Assembly: GCA_947625965.1 (NCBI GenBank)
Contig: CANQQO010000004.1
Location: 1 to 50,022, forward strand
From: an uncultured Oscillospiraceae bacterium
Lineage (GTDB): Bacteria; Bacillota; Clostridia; Oscillospirales; Oscillospiraceae
DNA: 50,022 nucleotides
Direction of reading: 5' to 3'
Shown here piece by piece: positions 45,600 through 50,022 of the stretch. Position 1 is the first letter of the stretch. The number at the start of each line of letters is the position of its first letter. Position numbers and translations under genes: made by a program. The notes below the pieces were generated by a model that was given only the letters and a program-made list of their open reading frames with translations, was not told the DNA's origin and made no database searches.

Positions 45600-46085
45600 G
45601 CCATTGCCCCCCTACTGCCCGCCTAAAGGGGCCTCCCTTCCGCCGCAATACCGCTACCGGTCAAAAAGAATCAGGTAACGAATCCAGACGGCCCTGTACG
45701 CTCTGTCAGCGGCGGCACGCCGCCCGCCGCCCTCGGGGCAAAGGATTGCCCCTTCCTCCGCAGGAACGACACCAAGCTGGTGACAAGGGTAACGACACCA
45801 GAGCGCTATCGCGCCCGCAGAAACGACACCGGGCAAAGGAATCGGGTGACGAATACAGAGGACCCCGTGCGCGTTGGCTGCGGGCCCTGCCCGCCGGCGG
45901 CACGCCGCCCGCCGCCCTCGGCAAAAGGGTTGCCCCTTCCTCCGCAGGAACGATACCAGGCTGGTGGCAAGGGTAACGACACCAGAGCGCTATCGCGCCC
46001 GCAAGAACGATACCGAGCGAGCCCGGGAGGTGTAACGATCTCCACCAGGCTCGCGCACGCATTGACCGCGGCGGCACGCCGCCGG
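45600..46085 (-). repeat. Family-3 hairpin/box array (about 185-bp tandem unit x2 plus partial)
   Basis: Repeated gggtaacgacaccagagcgctatcgcgcccgca (45788, 45972) and ggcggcacgccgcccgccgccctcgg (about 45711, 45897). Confidence 0.85.
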
Positions 46086-47711
46086 CTATTCGGCGGAGAT
46101 TAGGTAGTAGTAGACCGGTTGACCGCCTTTGAGGAGATTTACGTCCGCACCGGAGCAGATGTCGGTGAAGACGTCGGCGGCTGTCTGCGCCTGACTTTCG
46201 GCAATGTCCTCGCCATAGTAAATGGTGATGTACTCCTTCCCCCCGTCCCGGACCTTTTCTGCCAGGGATTGGAGCAGCACCTTGATGTCCCGGCTGGTGC
46301 CGAAGAGAGCGCCGCCGTACATGGCAAGATAGTCTCCCTCGTGGATCCGGTAGCCGCCAAAATCCGAGTCCCGGGCGGCGTAGGTGATCTGTATCGTTTC
46401 CACAGTGGACAGGGAGTCATTCATGGCCTGAGTGTTCTCCGCCTCGCTCAGATCCGGAGCGAAGTTCAGCATGGCCGTGACGCCCTGGGGCACCGTCTTG
46501 CTGGGGATCACCACCACGTGCTTGGGCGTCAGCGGGTCCACCTGCTGGGCGGCCATGATGATGTTCTTGTTGTTGGGCAGGACGAAGACCGTCTCCGCCG
46601 GTACCCGGTTCACCGCAGTAAGAATGTCCTGGGTGCTGGGATTCATGGTCTGCCCGCCGGAAATGATGCCGTCCACCCCTAAATTGGTGAACACATCCGC
46701 CAGCCCGTCCCCGGCGCACACGGACACCACGCCAAGGGGCTTCTCCGGCTCGGCGATCTTGGGCGCCATCTCCTGCTCGGTCATGACCTTCTCAGTGTGC
46801 TGAAGACGCATATTCTCGATCTTCACAGTGACGAAGGAGCCGTAGGTCAGAGCCTCCTGTAGGGCGGTGCCGGGGTTGTTGGTGTGGACATGGACCTTGA
46901 TGATCTCGTCGTCATCCACCAGCACCAGGCTGTCCCCCAGCCCGGAGAGGAAAGTACGCAGGGCCTCCGGGTCCTTCTTGTTCTCCCGGGAGACGATGAA
47001 CTCGGTGCAGTAGGTAAAAGTAATGTCCTCGGTGGCGAAGTCGGAAAAGCTGGCCTGCTCCTTCACCTCGACGGTTTCCTCGGGAACGGTGACGTCCTCC
47101 CCCCGGAGGGCGGAGAGCATGGCCTCCAGCGCCAGGACCCAGCCCTTGCCGCCGGCGTCGATGACCCCAGCCTTTTTCAGCACCGGGTTCTGATTCACGG
47201 TGTTGGCCAGGGCGGTCTTGGCCTCGGCCAGGGCGGCCTCGTGGACGTATTCCAGATAGTTGTTCTCCTGGGCGGCCTGGACAGCCTTCGCGGCGGCCAG
47301 ACGGGCCACGGTGAGGATGGTGCCCTCGGCGGGCTTCATCACCGCCTTGTAGGCCGCGTCCACGCCCTTCTGCAGGGCGTCGGCCCACAAAGCGCCGTCA
47401 CATTCCTGGGCCCCCTTGAGCTTCTTGGAGATGCCCCGGAACAGCAGGGAGAGGATCACGCCGGAGTTGCCCCGGGCCCCCCGCAGGGTGGCGGAGGCGG
47501 TGACGGCGGCGGCCTTCTCCAGGGTGGGATCCTCGGCTTTCCGCAGGTCCGCCGCGGCGGAGCCGATGGTCATGGACATATTGGTGCCCGTGTCCCCGTC
47601 GGGGACCGGGAAGACGTTTAACTCGTTGATCTCTTGCTTGTGGATCTCGATAGAGGCGGCCGCGCTGAGAATCATTCTGCGAAAATCGGCCCCGTTCATG
47701 GTCTGCCTCAA
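46086..47711 (-). CDS. DAK2/DegV-associated kinase-like protein (YloV/FakA-like)
   Basis: INELNVFPVPDGDTGTNMSMTI; GARGNSGVILSLLFRGISK. Confidence 0.93.
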   Translation of the reverse strand: MRQTMNGADFRRMILSAAASIEIHKQEINELNVFPVPDGDTGTNMSMTIGSAAADLRKAEDPTLEKAAAVTASATLRGARGNSGVILSLLFRGISKKLKGAQECDGALWADALQKGVDAAYKAVMKPAEGTILTVARLAAAKAVQAAQENNYLEYVHEAALAEAKTALANTVNQNPVLKKAGVIDAGGKGWVLALEAMLSALRGEDVTVPEETVEVKEQASFSDFATEDITFTYCTEFIVSRENKKDPEALRTFLSGLGDSLVLVDDDEIIKVHVHTNNPGTALQEALTYGSFVTVKIENMRLQHTEKVMTEQEMAPKIAEPEKPLGVVSVCAGDGLADVFTNLGVDGIISGGQTMNPSTQDILTAVNRVPAETVFVLPNNKNIIMAAQQVDPLTPKHVVVIPSKTVPQGVTAMLNFAPDLSEAENTQAMNDSLSTVETIQITYAARDSDFGGYRIHEGDYLAMYGGALFGTSRDIKVLLQSLAEKVRDGGKEYITIYYGEDIAESQAQTAADVFTDICSGADVNLLKGGQPVYYYLISAE

Positions 47712-47730
47712 TGGTTACACCTCCGAATTT

Positions 47731-48084
47731 TTATCCGATCATCATGGAATCGATATATACGTTTACCGCCCGGACCTGGGTGCCCGTGCATTTGGTGACG
47801 ACGTAACGCACCTCGGAAATAATGGACGTGCCCACAGCCCCCAGGTTCACCCCGTTGTCTACCATGATGTGCAGATCGATGGAGATGGTGTCGTCCTCAT
47901 GAAAATGGACGCGGACGCCCTTGGCAAGGGACTCCTTCCGCAGCAGGTGGTACACCCCGTCGGTGACGGACCGGGCCGCCATGCCCTTCACGCCGAAACA
48001 GTTGGTGGCGGCGTTGCCCACGATGTCGGTATACACGCTGGTGCTGACATTGACGGAACCGTTTTCATTGTTCAGCCGGATCAT
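47731..48084 (-). CDS. Asp23/Gls24 family envelope stress protein (YloU-like)
   Basis: NVSTSVYTDIVGNAATNCFGVKGMAARS; conserved neighbour of yloV. Confidence 0.9.
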   Translation of the reverse strand: MIRLNNENGSVNVSTSVYTDIVGNAATNCFGVKGMAARSVTDGVYHLLRKESLAKGVRVHFHEDDTISIDLHIMVDNGVNLGAVGTSIISEVRYVVTKCTGTQVRAVNVYIDSMMIG

Positions 48085-48107
48085 AAGATTCCCTCCTGAA
48101 AAGATTT

Positions 48108-49670
<1,563 letters not shown>

Positions 49671-49825
49671 AGGAATAACCTCCAGAACAGGAAAAACCTA
49701 GTTTTCCAGCCATAATATTGTTATTTTATTTTACATCATTTCTTCCCAAGTTACAACCCATTTTTGAAAATTTCCGTAACGCACAAAAAAGGGGACAAAA
49801 TCCCCCTCAAATTTCAGCAAAGCAT

Positions 49826-50022
49826 CTTGCAGGCGGCGGGCAGGGCCCGCTGCCAAAGCGTGCGCCAGCCTGGTGGGGATCGTTACACCTCCCGGGCTCG
49901 CTCGGTATCGGCGGCGTGCCGCCGCTGTCAATGCGCACGGGGATTGCGGAAATCGTTACCGACCCCCCTGTGCCCGGTATCGTTACTGCGGGCGCGATAG
50001 CGCTCTGGTATCGTTACCCTTG
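49826..50022 (+). repeat. Family-3 hairpin/box array, inverted second copy (runs off window)
   Basis: Reverse complement shares GGTAACGATACCAGAGCGCTATCGCGCCCGCA and CGATACCGAGCGAGCCCGGGAGGTGTAACGATC with 45.97-46.04 kb. Confidence 0.85.

Overview
50 kb of a GC-rich, spore-forming Firmicutes chromosome (probably Oscillospiraceae-like; inferred from gene content such as spoIIP, YloV/Asp23 and a glycine-riboswitch gcv operon). Most of it is ordinary core genome: spoIIP, tadA, apbE, gluQRS, a D,D-carboxypeptidase, ferredoxin, proS, L-serine dehydratase, galE, two esterases plus an ATP-grasp protein, glycine riboswitch-metV-metF-gcvT-gcvH-gcvPA-gcvPB-lplA, aspS, mntP, an MBOAT/DHHW pair, DAK2/YloV, Asp23/YloU, gpmI, tRNA-Val(GAC) and tRNA-Ser(GGA). 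The unusual content is intergenic: three families of non-coding multi-hairpin repeats located at gene 3' ends or terminators. Family 1 (four dispersed copies near 8.5, 13.7, 16.1 and 40.0 kb) is a MITE-like 185-235 bp element. In three copies it is bracketed by two copies of the host terminator hairpin (28, 22 and 23 bp duplications), so the duplication length follows the hairpin rather than a fixed stagger. Its stems show compensatory changes. Family 2 is a four-unit, 157-bp tandem array abutting tRNA-Ser. Each unit carries the tRNA 3' end, and almost all substitutions between units fall in hairpin loops or linkers. A diverged copy lies across a methyltransferase gene. Family 3 is an array of GC-rich hairpins punctuated by a GTAACGATACC-like box, seen at 45.6-46.1 kb and, inverted, at 49.8-50.0 kb. 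No recombinase or transposase is visible in the window. All calls come from reading sequence and the supplied ORFs; no database search was run.
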